A DNA stretch of 64,000 nucleotides from Hydrogenophaga sp. (lineage in GTDB: Bacteria > Pseudomonadota > Gammaproteobacteria > Burkholderiales > Burkholderiaceae_C), in NCBI RefSeq assembly GCF_030373225.1, contig NZ_JAUCZG010000018.1:1-64000 (forward strand), given 5' to 3'. Positions 27,701-35,578 of the stretch are shown piece after piece (position 1 is the first letter of the stretch; each line of letters starts with the position of its first letter). The notes beneath the pieces are model-generated. The model made no database searches, was not told the DNA's origin, and saw only the letters and a program-made list of their open reading frames with translations. Both the position numbers and the translations under genes were made by a program.

Positions 27701-30700
27701 CGAGCGGATCACGTCCAGGTTGTGCTCGATCACCACCAGCGAGTGCCCGGCGTCGAGCAGCCGGCGCAGGCTGCGCATGAGCTTGGCGATGTCGTCGAAG
27801 TGCAGGCCGGTGGTGGGCTCGTCGAACAGGAACAGCGTGCCCTTGCGCGAAAGCGGCTGGCGGCTGGCGCTCGCGCTCTTCGAGGCCTCGGCCAGAAAGC
27901 CCGCCAGTTTCAGGCGCTGCGCCTCACCGCCCGAGAGCGTGGGCACGGGCTGGCCGAGCTTCACGTATTCGAGGCCCACGTCCACGATGGGTTGCAGCAC
28001 ACGGATCACCTCGCGGTCGTTCGCGAACAGCGCAGCGGCCTCACTGACCGTGAGGTCGAGCACGTCGGCCACATTGAGCGAACGGGCGCCGCGCTCGATC
28101 TTCACTTCCAGTATTTCGGGCCGGTAGCGTTTGCCGTCGCAATCGGGGCAGCGCAGGTACACGTCGCTCAGGAACTGCATCTCCACATGCTCGAAGCCCG
28201 AGCCGCCGCAGGTGGGGCAGCGGCCGTCGCCGCTGTTGAAGCTGAACTTGGCGGGCGTGTAGCTGCGCTGGCGAGACAGCGGCGCATCGGCGAACAGCGC
28301 GCGGATCGCGTCCCAGGCGCCGACATAGCTCACCGGGTTGGAGCGGGCGGTCTTGCCGATGGGCGACTGGTCGACGAACACCACCTCGCCGAGCTGCTCG
28401 GCACCCAGCAACCGGTCATGCGCGCCGGGCGTGTCGGTGGACTTGCCGAAGTGGCGCAACAGCGCGGGCGCCAGCACGTCCTGGATCAGGCTGGACTTGC
28501 CCGAGCCCGAGACACCGGTGACCACCACCAGGCGCTGCAGCGGGAACTCGACCGACACGTCTTTCAGGTTGTGCTCGCGCGCGCCTTCCAGGATCAGGCG
28601 CGGCGTGCTGTCGGTGACCGCGCGCTTGAAGCCCATGCCGATGGTCTTGCGCGCGCCGAGGTAGGCGCCGGTCAGCGTGTCGGCACTGCGGATCTGCTCG
28701 GGTGTGCCGTCGAACACGATCTGCCCGCCGCGCTCACCCGGGCCGGGGCCCATGTCGATCAGCCGGTCGGCGGCCAGCATCACCGCCGGGTCGTGTTCGA
28801 CCACCACCAGCGTGTTGCCCGCGTCGCGCAGGCGCAGCATGGCATCAACGATGCGCGCCATGTCGCGCGGGTGCAGGCCGATGCTGGGCTCGTCGAGCAC
28901 GAACAAGGTGTTGACCAGCGAGGTGCCCAGCGCCGTGGTGAGGTTGATGCGCTGCACCTCGCCGCCCGAGAGGGTTCGGCTCTGGCGGTCGAGCGTGAGG
29001 TAGCCGATGCCGACCTCGCACAGGTAGCGGATGCGGGTGTTGATTTCGTCGAGCAGCAGTCGCAGCGCCTGCGCCTGTCCGGCGCCTGCGGCATCCGAGC
29101 CCGCGGGCACCAGGGTGTCGCCGAGCGAGCCGAAGAACACCCGCAACCGCTCCAGCGGCAACAGCATCAGGTCGTGCAGGCACAGGCCGGGCAGCGCATC
29201 GAGCTGCGCGCGGCCCCACTTCACGCCCTGCGGCAGGTAGCGCTTTTCCGGCTTGAGCACCGCGTCGGCCTGCCGCTTGGTGCCCAGGCGCCAGAGCAGG
29301 CTGTCGGTCTTGAGGCGCGCGCCATGGCAGCTCGGGCACTCGGTGTAGCTGCGGTACTTGGACAAGAGCACACGGATGTGCATCTTGTAGGCCTTGCTCT
29401 CCAGGTACTCGAAGAAACGGTCCACCCCGTACCAGTGCTGGTTCCACTTGCCGTTCCACTGCGGCGAACCGGCGCGGACCCAGTGCTTCTGCTCGTCGGT
29501 GAGCTTGACCCAGGGCGTGTCGCGCGGAATGCCGGCGGCCTCGGCGTGGCGCATCATGTCGTCCTGCGCCTCCTTCCAGGCCGGCGTCTGGAACACCTTG
29601 ATCGCACCCGCACGCAGCGTGAGCTTGTCGTTCGGAATCACCAGCCCGTAGTCCACCCCGATCACCCGCCCGAACCCCCGGCAGGCCTCGCAGGCGCCCA
29701 CCGCCGAATTGAACGAGAACATCGACGGCGTGGGTTCGCTGTAACGGATGTCGCTCTCGGGGCAATGCAGGCCGGTCGAAAAGCGCCAGATTTCAACCGC
29801 CCCCACGCTCCCCGCTTCGCGTGGTTCGCTGCCCCCCGAGTCCAATTGGGGGTCGGATTCCGATTTCAGGGCATAGACCATGAGCTTGCCTCCGCCGCGC
29901 TTGAGGCCGACTTCGATGGCCTCCACCACGCGTGCGGGCTCGGTGGTGCCGATGCGGAAGCGGTCGGCCACCACGTCGAGCACCCGGATGGCTTCCATGG
30001 GCGCGGCCTTGGCCTTGCCCTTGGTCTTGGCCTTTTCGTCGACCACGGGTGCAGCACGCTGCACCACACGTTCGGCCTGCACCCGCGTGTAGCCGCTGGC
30101 CGAGAGCCACTGTTCAATCTCTTCGGGCGTGGTGCTGGCCGGCAACTCCACCGGGAAGGTGACCACCAGCCTCGGATCCCCGCGCTCTCCGGCGCGTTGT
30201 TTCAATTCAAGAAAGATCGACTCCGGCGAGTCGTGCCGCACCAGCGCCGCGGTGTCGCGGTCGAACAGCTCGGCGCCGCGCGCGAACAACAGCTTCAGGT
30301 GGTCGTTGAGCTCGGTCATGGTGCCGACCGTGGAGCGCGAGCTGCGCACCGGGTTGGTCTGATCGATCGCAATCGCCGGCGGCACCCCCTCGACCCGGTC
30401 CACCGCCGGTTTGTCCATGCGGTCCAGGAACTGGCGCGCATAGGCGCTGAAGGTTTCCACGTAGCGGCGCTGACCTTCGGCGAACAGGGTGTCGAACACC
30501 AGGCTGGACTTGCCCGAACCGCTCGGTCCGGTGACCACCGTGAGCTCGCCGGTGCGGATGTCCAGGTCGATGTTCTTCAGGTTGTGCTGGCGTGCGCCGC
30601 GGATGCGGATGAGCCCGGTGCCACCTTCTGCCGTTCGCACCCGCCCCGCGTCGTCGGACACGGAGGGAATCGGGCCCACAGGCAACTCGGCGGGCAAAAA

Positions 30701-30712
30701 GGCGTCGGACAT
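24767..30712 (-). CDS. uvrA: Double-length UvrA (tandem excinuclease subunit A)
   Basis: A 1981-residue protein made of two consecutive UvrA units, where E. coli UvrA has 940 residues. There are four P-loops: GPSGSGKSS at residues 62-70, then GVSGSGKSS near 735, GVSGSGKST near 1113 and GVSGSGKST near 1660. Each unit also has the ABC signature LSGGEAQR or LSGGEVQR and a VVVEHD/VVIEHN segment. The second unit has intact zinc-finger Cys pairs (CPVC and CPDC; CPGC and CEVC). The first unit's first finger is damaged (LHCPES and CEAC). A C/G-rich repeat is inserted in frame at about residues 287-305. UvrA finds DNA damage and loads UvrB. This large form is probably a second UvrA with an unknown specific task. 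Confidence 0.95.
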   Translation of the reverse strand: MSDAFLPAELPVGPIPSVSDDAGRVRTAEGGTGLIRIRGARQHNLKNIDLDIRTGELTVVTGPSGSGKSSLVFDTLFAEGQRRYVETFSAYARQFLDRMDKPAVDRVEGVPPAIAIDQTNPVRSSRSTVGTMTELNDHLKLLFARGAELFDRDTAALVRHDSPESIFLELKQRAGERGDPRLVVTFPVELPASTTPEEIEQWLSASGYTRVQAERVVQRAAPVVDEKAKTKGKAKAAPMEAIRVLDVVADRFRIGTTEPARVVEAIEVGLKRGGGKLMVYALKSESDPQLDSGGSEPREAGSVGAVEIWRFSTGLHCPESDIRYSEPTPSMFSFNSAVGACEACRGFGRVIGVDYGLVIPNDKLTLRAGAIKVFQTPAWKEAQDDMMRHAEAAGIPRDTPWVKLTDEQKHWVRAGSPQWNGKWNQHWYGVDRFFEYLESKAYKMHIRVLLSKYRSYTECPSCHGARLKTDSLLWRLGTKRQADAVLKPEKRYLPQGVKWGRAQLDALPGLCLHDLMLLPLERLRVFFGSLGDTLVPAGSDAAGAGQAQALRLLLDEINTRIRYLCEVGIGYLTLDRQSRTLSGGEVQRINLTTALGTSLVNTLFVLDEPSIGLHPRDMARIVDAMLRLRDAGNTLVVVEHDPAVMLAADRLIDMGPGPGERGGQIVFDGTPEQIRSADTLTGAYLGARKTIGMGFKRAVTDSTPRLILEGAREHNLKDVSVEFPLQRLVVVTGVSGSGKSSLIQDVLAPALLRHFGKSTDTPGAHDRLLGAEQLGEVVFVDQSPIGKTARSNPVSYVGAWDAIRALFADAPLSRQRSYTPAKFSFNSGDGRCPTCGGSGFEHVEMQFLSDVYLRCPDCDGKRYRPEILEVKIERGARSLNVADVLDLTVSEAAALFANDREVIRVLQPIVDVGLEYVKLGQPVPTLSGGEAQRLKLAGFLAEASKSASASRQPLSRKGTLFLFDEPTTGLHFDDIAKLMRSLRRLLDAGHSLVVIEHNLDVIRSADWLIDLGPEGGDAGGLVVAEGPPEQVREHASSHTARALRDYALSMGEVHAVREGRVADYLGQSSGLAAAARRSDQHGNAIRIVNAKEHNLKNLSVDIPRGRFNVISGVSGSGKSTLAFDILFNEGQRRYLESLNAYARSIVQPAGRPEVDAVYGIPPTVAIEQRLSRGGRKSTVGTTTEVWHFLRLLYVKLGTQHCVHDGAAVMPQSADSIAAAILKRHAGQHIGLLAPLVVNRKGVYTELADWARPRGHTHLRVDGEFLPTTGFPRIDRFKEHTIELPVADFVVNADQEATLRQQLTKALEIGKGVVHVLHPLDGLAQALADGGSTRELGQLEVFSTTRACPVCATSYPELDPRLFSYNSKHGWCPDCVGTGLKLSRDQRSVLDDSVRDDKERGREQSFAEPEVDDLVNEVCPACAGTRLNAQARAVKFSGVGITDVARLSVREVRLWVQGLMKEAVMSTRETGIARDLLPEIENRLAFLEEVGLNYLTLDRGAPTLSGGEAQRIRLAAQLGSNLLGVCYVLDEPTIGLHARDNAILLNALHKLGDMGNTLVVVEHDEDTIRRADHIIDIGPSAGKRGGRVVAQGTVHDLAANPESVTGRYLLHAMKHPLQPRREVTPPGTGDWLQVHRAQLHNLNQLDAAVPLQRLVVITGVSGSGKSTLARDVLLTNVAAAVAQRSTRAGREAMDKGQFPAWSGCASVSGFDTVDRVLEVDQTPIGKTPRSCPATYIGFWDTVRKLYADTLEAKARGYGPGRFSFNTGEGRCPGCEGQGMRTIEMSFLPDVKVPCEVCHGARFNPETLAVTWKGKSIGDVLQMEVDEAVDFFAAMPSIGHPLQLLKDVGLGYLTLGQPSPTLSGGEAQRIKLVTELSKVRDDITRRGQKPPHTLYVLDEPTVGLHMADVEKLIRVLHRLVDGGHSVIVIEHDLDVMAEADWIIDLGPEGGGGGGLIVAAAPPDEVVRLDTHTGRVLGPVLART
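29797..29853. repeat. C/G-rich repeat inserted in frame inside uvrA
   Basis: The DNA CCCCCACGCTCCCCGCTTCG, a GGTTCGCTGC core and a C/G run match the intergenic repeats at 20423-20567. On the coding strand it reads GGSEPREAGSVGAV, almost the same peptide as the copy in the carboxylase gene (GGSAPRAAGSVGVP). The frame stays open. It falls just before the damaged first zinc finger. Confidence 0.85.
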
Positions 30713-30842
30713 GCAGGGGCTCCAGTGGGGGACGCAAAGATTCTACGGAGCAGGGTGACATACCCCCGGCCGTGTACGTCATAACCACAATTTCGCGGAT
30801 GGCGTGCCTGCCCAGACTGGGCCCAACCCTGGAGACCTACCC

Positions 30843-31976
30843 ATGAAAAGCAACCGCATCTTCCTCTCTGGCCGCATCACCGCGCTGGGCCTCGCCGCCC
30901 TCCTGGGCTTCAACGCGCCCGCCTGGGCCCAGCTGCGCATCGGCAACCCGTCGGGCATCACCGGCTCGGTGGCCGCCGGCGTGAAGGAGAACATCGAAGG
31001 CGCCAGGCTGTATTTCGATGCGGTCAACGCGCGCGGCGGCGTCAATGGCCAGAAGATCGAGATGCTCTCGGTGGACGACAGGTTCGACCCCAAGGTCACG
31101 GTGGAGGTCTCGCGCCGGCTCATCACCGAACAGAAGGTGCTGGCGCTGTTCCTGAACCGCGGCACCCCGCATTCCCAGGCCCTGCTGCCGCTGCTGGCCG
31201 AATTCAAGCTGCCGCTGGTGGGCCCGAGCACCGGCGCCATGGTGCTGCACGAACCGGTCAACCCCTGGGTCTTCAACGTGCGTGCCACCTACCAGCGCGA
31301 GGCCGCCAAGGCCATCGAACACCTGGCCAGCATCGGCATGACGCGCATCGCGCTGCTGGAGACCGACGACTCCTTCGGTGCGGACTCTGCTGCCGGTGCG
31401 CTCAACGGCTTTGCGACTGTCAAGCAGACGCCGGTGCTGCAGGCGAAGTTTCCGCGCGACAAGCCCGACTTCAGCGAACTCGCCGCGCAGGTGACCCGGA
31501 GCAACGCGCAGGCGGTGATGGTGATCGGCTCGGCCGGCAACACCGCCAACGGCGTCAAGGCCTTGCGTGCTGCGGGCTCGCGGGCGCAGGTGGTGACCCT
31601 GTCGAACAACGCGTCGGATGGCTTCATCAAGCTGCTGGGCGAACACGCGCGCGGCGTGATCGTGACCCAGGTCTTCCCCAACGAACGCTCGGTGGCCTAC
31701 CCGCTGATCAAGGAAGCGCAGGACCTGGCCAGGGCCAAGGGTCTGGACGGTGTCTCGCCCGCCATGATGGAAGGCTTCGCCGCTGCGAAGGTGATGACCG
31801 AGGGCCTGCGCCGCGCCGGCCCGAACCCGACGCCGGTGGCCCTGCGCGATGCCCTCGAAGGCATGCGCAACCACGACATCGGCGGCCTGCAGATCAGCTA
31901 CAGCCCCACCGATCACACCGGCCTCGATTTCTCCGACCTGTCGATCGTGAACGCCTCCGGCAAGTTCATGCGCTGA
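30843..31976 (+). CDS. Branched-chain amino-acid-type (LivJ/K-like) periplasmic binding protein
   Basis: A 377-residue substrate-binding protein with a signal peptide cleaved after AWA (about residue 29). The Peripla_BP_6 pattern is clear: IGNPSGITGSVAAGVKENIEGARLYFDAVN, then GGVNGQKIEMLSVDDRFDPKV and VGPSTGAMVL. No permease or ATPase gene is adjacent, so it is an orphan; such proteins are abundant in Comamonadaceae and may serve a distant transporter or a sensor. The ligand is unknown. A GGAGACC segment precedes the ATG. It is divergent from uvrA. Confidence 0.92.
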   Translation: MKSNRIFLSGRITALGLAALLGFNAPAWAQLRIGNPSGITGSVAAGVKENIEGARLYFDAVNARGGVNGQKIEMLSVDDRFDPKVTVEVSRRLITEQKVLALFLNRGTPHSQALLPLLAEFKLPLVGPSTGAMVLHEPVNPWVFNVRATYQREAAKAIEHLASIGMTRIALLETDDSFGADSAAGALNGFATVKQTPVLQAKFPRDKPDFSELAAQVTRSNAQAVMVIGSAGNTANGVKALRAAGSRAQVVTLSNNASDGFIKLLGEHARGVIVTQVFPNERSVAYPLIKEAQDLARAKGLDGVSPAMMEGFAAAKVMTEGLRRAGPNPTPVALRDALEGMRNHDIGGLQISYSPTDHTGLDFSDLSIVNASGKFMR

Positions 31977-31992
31977 AACAAGGATCCCCCCG

Positions 31993-32074
31993 ATGCGCCT
32001 GCGGTGCCTTCCCCTCAAGGGGCGACACCTGCGGCCCGGCAAACCCGGCTCTGCGGTGTTCCGGGTGGGGTGGC
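31993..32074. repeat. Diverged C/G-rich intergenic repeat
   Basis: The stretch after the binding-protein stop holds CTTCCCCTCAAGGGGCGACA and CCCGGCTCTGCGG, a diverged form of the intergenic repeat family. It lies between convergent genes and includes a CCCCTCAAGGGG hairpin. Confidence 0.6.
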
Positions 32075-32099
32075 TTGCACCCGTTGAGCTTGGTGACCC

Positions 32100-32537
32100 T
32101 CAGGATTTCACGATCAGCACGGGTATCTTCGCGTGGGTCAGCACCTTCTGCGCCACGCTGCCCAGGATCAGCGCCTTCACGCCCTGGCGACCGTGCGAGC
32201 CCATCACGATCAGGTCGCAGCCTTCGGCCTCGGCCGTTTCGATGATGCCTTCATAGACCACGTTGCGTTCGATGGTGTCGCCCGCGAACGGGACACCTTC
32301 GGCCGCGCAGGCCAGGCGCGCAGCGTCCAGCGCCACGCCGGCCGCGGCCTTGGCTTCGGTCAGGTAGGCCTGCAGACCGATGGCCGAAGCGTCCCCGATG
32401 CCGATGTAGGGAAACGGGTCGATCACATAAACGCCCACCACCTCTGCGTTCTGGCTCTTGGCCAGTTGCACGGCGGCTCGGGTCGCAAAGGCGCCGAGTT
32501 CGGATCCGTCGGTGGGCAGCAAGATTTTCTTGAACAT
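32100..32537 (-). CDS. Universal stress protein (UspA family)
   Basis: A 145-residue single-domain Usp with the fold opening KKILLPTDGSELGAFA and the ATP-binding motif near the C-terminus (GSHGRQGVKALILGSVAQKV, i.e. G-x2-G-x9-GS). The motif suggests the ATP-binding subgroup. Usp proteins help cells survive starvation and other stress. It lies 92 bases downstream of the formate dehydrogenase operon, same strand, and is preceded by a strong ribosome-binding site (GGAGGAAAACG), so it may be co-expressed or have its own promoter. Confidence 0.95.
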   Translation of the reverse strand: MFKKILLPTDGSELGAFATRAAVQLAKSQNAEVVGVYVIDPFPYIGIGDASAIGLQAYLTEAKAAAGVALDAARLACAAEGVPFAGDTIERNVVYEGIIETAEAEGCDLIVMGSHGRQGVKALILGSVAQKVLTHAKIPVLIVKS

Positions 32538-32629
32538 GGTCGTTTTCCTCCGGGTGTTGGGTTGACAGGTCCGCGCGGGCGGCAGCGTTCCATCGTAGGA
32601 AGGACCGGGCCGGCAGGCCTTGCGTCAGA

Positions 32630-35578
32630 TCAAGCCGGGGCCGATTCCTGCGGGGAGGCCGCGGGCCGCACGTCCACCGCACAGTACTTCAGTTCGGCGA
32701 TCTTGCCCACCGGGTCCAGCGCCGGGTTGGTGAGCAGGTTGGCCGCGGCTTCGGCGTAGGCAAACGGAATGAAGGCCGTGTCCAGCGGCATGGCGTCGTC
32801 CAGCCGCACCGGCAGCGCCAACCCACCCCGGCGCGAACGCACACCGGCCAGCGCGCCGGCAGCCAGCCCGAGGCGCTGCGCGGTCTGCGGGTGCAGGCTC
32901 ACCACCGGCCCGGGCTCCAGGGCATCGAGCACACCGCTGCGGCGCGTCATGCTGCCGGTGTGCCAGTGCTCCAGCTGGCGCCCGGTGATCAGCACCAGCG
33001 GGTACTCGGCGTCGGGCAGCTCGGCCGGGGGCGTCACGCTGGCACCGACCAGCGTGGCGCGCCCGCTGGCGGTGGGAAACCCGTCGGTGAACACCACCGG
33101 GTGGCCCGGGTCGTTCTCGCTGGCCACCGGGTAGGTCACCGCGCCTTCGCGCTGCAGGCGCGCCCACGACAGACCCGCGATGCTGGGCATCAGGGCGCGC
33201 ATTTCTTCAAACACCGCGCCGATGCCGCAGAGGGCATCGGCGCCCGCCGTGCCGTCGGCGGCCACGCCGTAGCGCCAGTCGAGTCCGAGCCGGCGCGCCA
33301 GCTGTTCGGTGATCCAGGCGTCGGCCCTGGCCTCGCCCGGGGCCTGCACGGCCGGGCGCCCGAGCTGCACGCAGCGGTCGGTGTTGGTCACGCTGCCGGT
33401 TTTTTCGGGCCAGGCGGTGGCGGGCAGCACCACATCGGCCAGGCTCGCGGTCTCGGTCAGAAAGATGTCCTGCACCACCAGATGGTCCAGCCCCGCGAGC
33501 GCTTCGCGCGCATGGGTCGCGTCGGGATCGCTCATGGCCGGGTTCTCGCCCTGGATCACCATGGCGCGGATCTCGCGCCGGCGCGCGGCGTTGATGATCT
33601 CCACCACGGTCAGGCCGGCCTCGCTGCGCAGCGTGCCGGCTGGCAGGCGCCACAGCTGCTCGGCCTTCTCGCGGGCGTGCGGATCGCTCACCCGCTGGTA
33701 GTCGGGCAGCACCATCGGGATCAGGCCCGCGTCGCTGGCGCCCTGCACGTTGTTCTGGCCGCGCAGCGGATGCAGGCCGGTGCCGGGGCGGCCGATCTGT
33801 CCGGTGATCAGCGAGAGTGCGATCAGGCAGCGCGCGTTGTCGGTGCCGTGCGTGTGCTGGCTGATGCCCATGCCCCAGAGGATCATGCTGTTGCCCGCCG
33901 TGGCATAGGCCCGTGCCACCTCGCGCAGCGTGGCTGCCTCGATGCCGCAGACCGGCGCCATGACCTCGGGGGAGAAGTCCACCAGGTGCGCCTTGAGCTG
34001 CGCGAAGTCGAGCGTGTGGGCTTCGATGTAGGCCGGGTCGGTGAGGCCTTCGAACACGATGGTGTGCAGCAGCGCATTGAGCAGGGCCACGTCGGTACCC
34101 GACTTGAAGCCCAGGTGCTTCCAGCTGTGGCGCGCGAGTTCGGTGCGGCGCGGATCGGCCAGCACCAGTTTCATGCCTCGCTTGACCGCGTTCTTGATCC
34201 AGGTCGCACCGACCGGGTGGTTCTGTGCCGGATTGGCGCCGATCAGCAGCACGAAGTCGGCGTGCTGCACGTCGCGCAACGGGTTGGTCACCACGGCCGA
34301 GCCCAGGCCTTCCATGAGCGCGGCCACGCTGGACGCGTGGCACAGGCGGGTGCAGTGGTCCACGTTGTGCGTGTCGAACGCGGTGCGGATCAGTTTCTGG
34401 AACAGGTAGGCCTCTTCGTTCGTGCCCTTGGCCGAACCGAAACCGGCCACCGGGCCCTGGCGGCCGCGTGCGGTGGTGCTGGCCATCGCCCGCTTCAAGC
34501 CGCTGGCGGCGGCGTCCAGCGCCTCGTCCCAGCTGGCTTCGCGAAACAGCTCGCGCCAGTGGCGGTGCATCACCGCGTGCGGGTCTTTGGGCGCATCGGC
34601 ACGGCGGATCAAGGGGCGCGTGAGCCGCTCGGGGCTGTGCGCATAGTCAAAGCCGAAGCGGCCCTTGACGCACAGCCGGCCTTCGTTGGCCGGACCGGCG
34701 ATGCCCTCGACATGTTCGATCTTCCCGTCCGTGACGTGGTAGGTGAGCTGACAGCCCACGCCGCAGAACGGGCAGACCGAATCGACCTGCCGGTCTGAAG
34801 CCTTCGCGTACGCGCCGTTGGCCGGTGCGATCGCGCCCGTGGGGCAGGCCTGCACACACTCCCCACAGGCCACGCAGGTGCTCGCGCCCATCGGGTCGTT
34901 CTGGTCGAACACGATCTGCGCCTGGCCGCCGCGAAACGCCAGACCCAGCACGTCGTTGCCCTGCGTCTCGCGGCAGGCGCGGATGCAGCGCGTGCACTGG
35001 ATGCAGGCATCGAGGTTGACGGTCATGGCCGGGTGGGACGTGTCAGCACCCCACCGCTCGGTCTGAGCCAATATCCGTTCGGGCTGAGCCAATATCCGCT
35101 CGGGCTGAGCCTGTCGAAGCCCCGCCGAGGTTTTGGGGAGCCCTTCGACAGGCTCAGGGCGAACGGGATGGTGGGTGCGCAAGGGGAAACGCCCTTTTTG
35201 TGCACCGGCAACCTGCGCCCAGTACGCCAGCTCGCTGTCGTGTTTGAGCGCCGCCGTGTCGGGCGCGTCCGACAACAACAGCTCCAGCACCGTCTTCTGC
35301 GCGGCCGCAGCACGCGCACTGTCGGTGCTCACCACCATGCCCGGTGTGGGCGCGCGGCAGCACGAAGGCGCCAGCACCCGCTCGCCCTCGATCTCCACCA
35401 CGCAGACGCGGCAATTGCCGGGGCTGCGCAGACCGTCCTGGTGGCACAGGTGCGGCACCGTCACGCCGGCGCGCTGTGCGGCCTTGAGCAGCGTCTCGCC
35501 GGGCGCCGCTTCCACCGCACGCCCGTTGAGCGTGAACCCGATCGGCGCCGCGTCCTGCGGCACATCGTTGGTCTTCAT
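32630..35578 (-). CDS. fdhF: Formate dehydrogenase alpha subunit (Mo/W-bis-MGD, NAD-linked type)
   Basis: A 982-residue catalytic subunit. The N-terminus is a [2Fe-2S] ferredoxin domain (CHQDGLRSPGNCRVC). It is followed by a His-Cys cluster region, two [4Fe-4S] motifs (CIQCTRCIRAC and CVACGECVQACP), a further [4Fe-4S] motif (CPFCGVGC) and the molybdopterin domains. The metal ligand is Cys, not selenocysteine, in HCTRLCHASSV. The length is very close to Methylorubrum FDH1 alpha (about 989). A repeat-derived segment (about residues 136-175) is inserted between the ferredoxin domain and the first ferredoxin-type clusters. The start overlaps the beta gene stop (ATGA). The enzyme oxidises formate to CO2 and passes electrons to NAD. 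Confidence 0.95.
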   Translation of the reverse strand: MKTNDVPQDAAPIGFTLNGRAVEAAPGETLLKAAQRAGVTVPHLCHQDGLRSPGNCRVCVVEIEGERVLAPSCCRAPTPGMVVSTDSARAAAAQKTVLELLLSDAPDTAALKHDSELAYWAQVAGAQKGRFPLRTHHPVRPEPVEGLPKTSAGLRQAQPERILAQPERILAQTERWGADTSHPAMTVNLDACIQCTRCIRACRETQGNDVLGLAFRGGQAQIVFDQNDPMGASTCVACGECVQACPTGAIAPANGAYAKASDRQVDSVCPFCGVGCQLTYHVTDGKIEHVEGIAGPANEGRLCVKGRFGFDYAHSPERLTRPLIRRADAPKDPHAVMHRHWRELFREASWDEALDAAASGLKRAMASTTARGRQGPVAGFGSAKGTNEEAYLFQKLIRTAFDTHNVDHCTRLCHASSVAALMEGLGSAVVTNPLRDVQHADFVLLIGANPAQNHPVGATWIKNAVKRGMKLVLADPRRTELARHSWKHLGFKSGTDVALLNALLHTIVFEGLTDPAYIEAHTLDFAQLKAHLVDFSPEVMAPVCGIEAATLREVARAYATAGNSMILWGMGISQHTHGTDNARCLIALSLITGQIGRPGTGLHPLRGQNNVQGASDAGLIPMVLPDYQRVSDPHAREKAEQLWRLPAGTLRSEAGLTVVEIINAARRREIRAMVIQGENPAMSDPDATHAREALAGLDHLVVQDIFLTETASLADVVLPATAWPEKTGSVTNTDRCVQLGRPAVQAPGEARADAWITEQLARRLGLDWRYGVAADGTAGADALCGIGAVFEEMRALMPSIAGLSWARLQREGAVTYPVASENDPGHPVVFTDGFPTASGRATLVGASVTPPAELPDAEYPLVLITGRQLEHWHTGSMTRRSGVLDALEPGPVVSLHPQTAQRLGLAAGALAGVRSRRGGLALPVRLDDAMPLDTAFIPFAYAEAAANLLTNPALDPVGKIAELKYCAVDVRPAASPQESAPA
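35054..35170. repeat. REP-like inverted and tandem repeat inside the formate dehydrogenase gene
   Basis: Three 21-base copies run in tandem (35054-35074, 35075-35095, 35096-35116; form CCGCTCGGGCTGAGCC). The last continues into CTGAGCCTGTCGAAG (35105-35119), which has an exact reverse copy at 35143-35157. On the coding strand the peptide reads RPEPVEG and QPERILA repeats. It is the same family as the copy at 24738-24759, and the frame is intact. Confidence 0.92.

Noticed and set aside
29797..29853. The repeat inside uvrA as evidence of a broken gene
   Set aside because: The frame continues without stops and all motifs downstream are intact, so it is an in-frame insertion and not a pseudogene.
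24719..30784. A 2021-codon open frame on the plus strand, antisense to uvrA
   Set aside because: It is the mirror of a long high-GC gene; its translation is rich in His, Gln, Val and Arg with no domain, and the minus strand encodes an intact UvrA.
32891..34798. A 635-codon plus-strand frame opposite the formate dehydrogenase alpha gene
   Set aside because: A shadow of codon bias; the minus-strand protein has all iron-sulfur and molybdopterin motifs.
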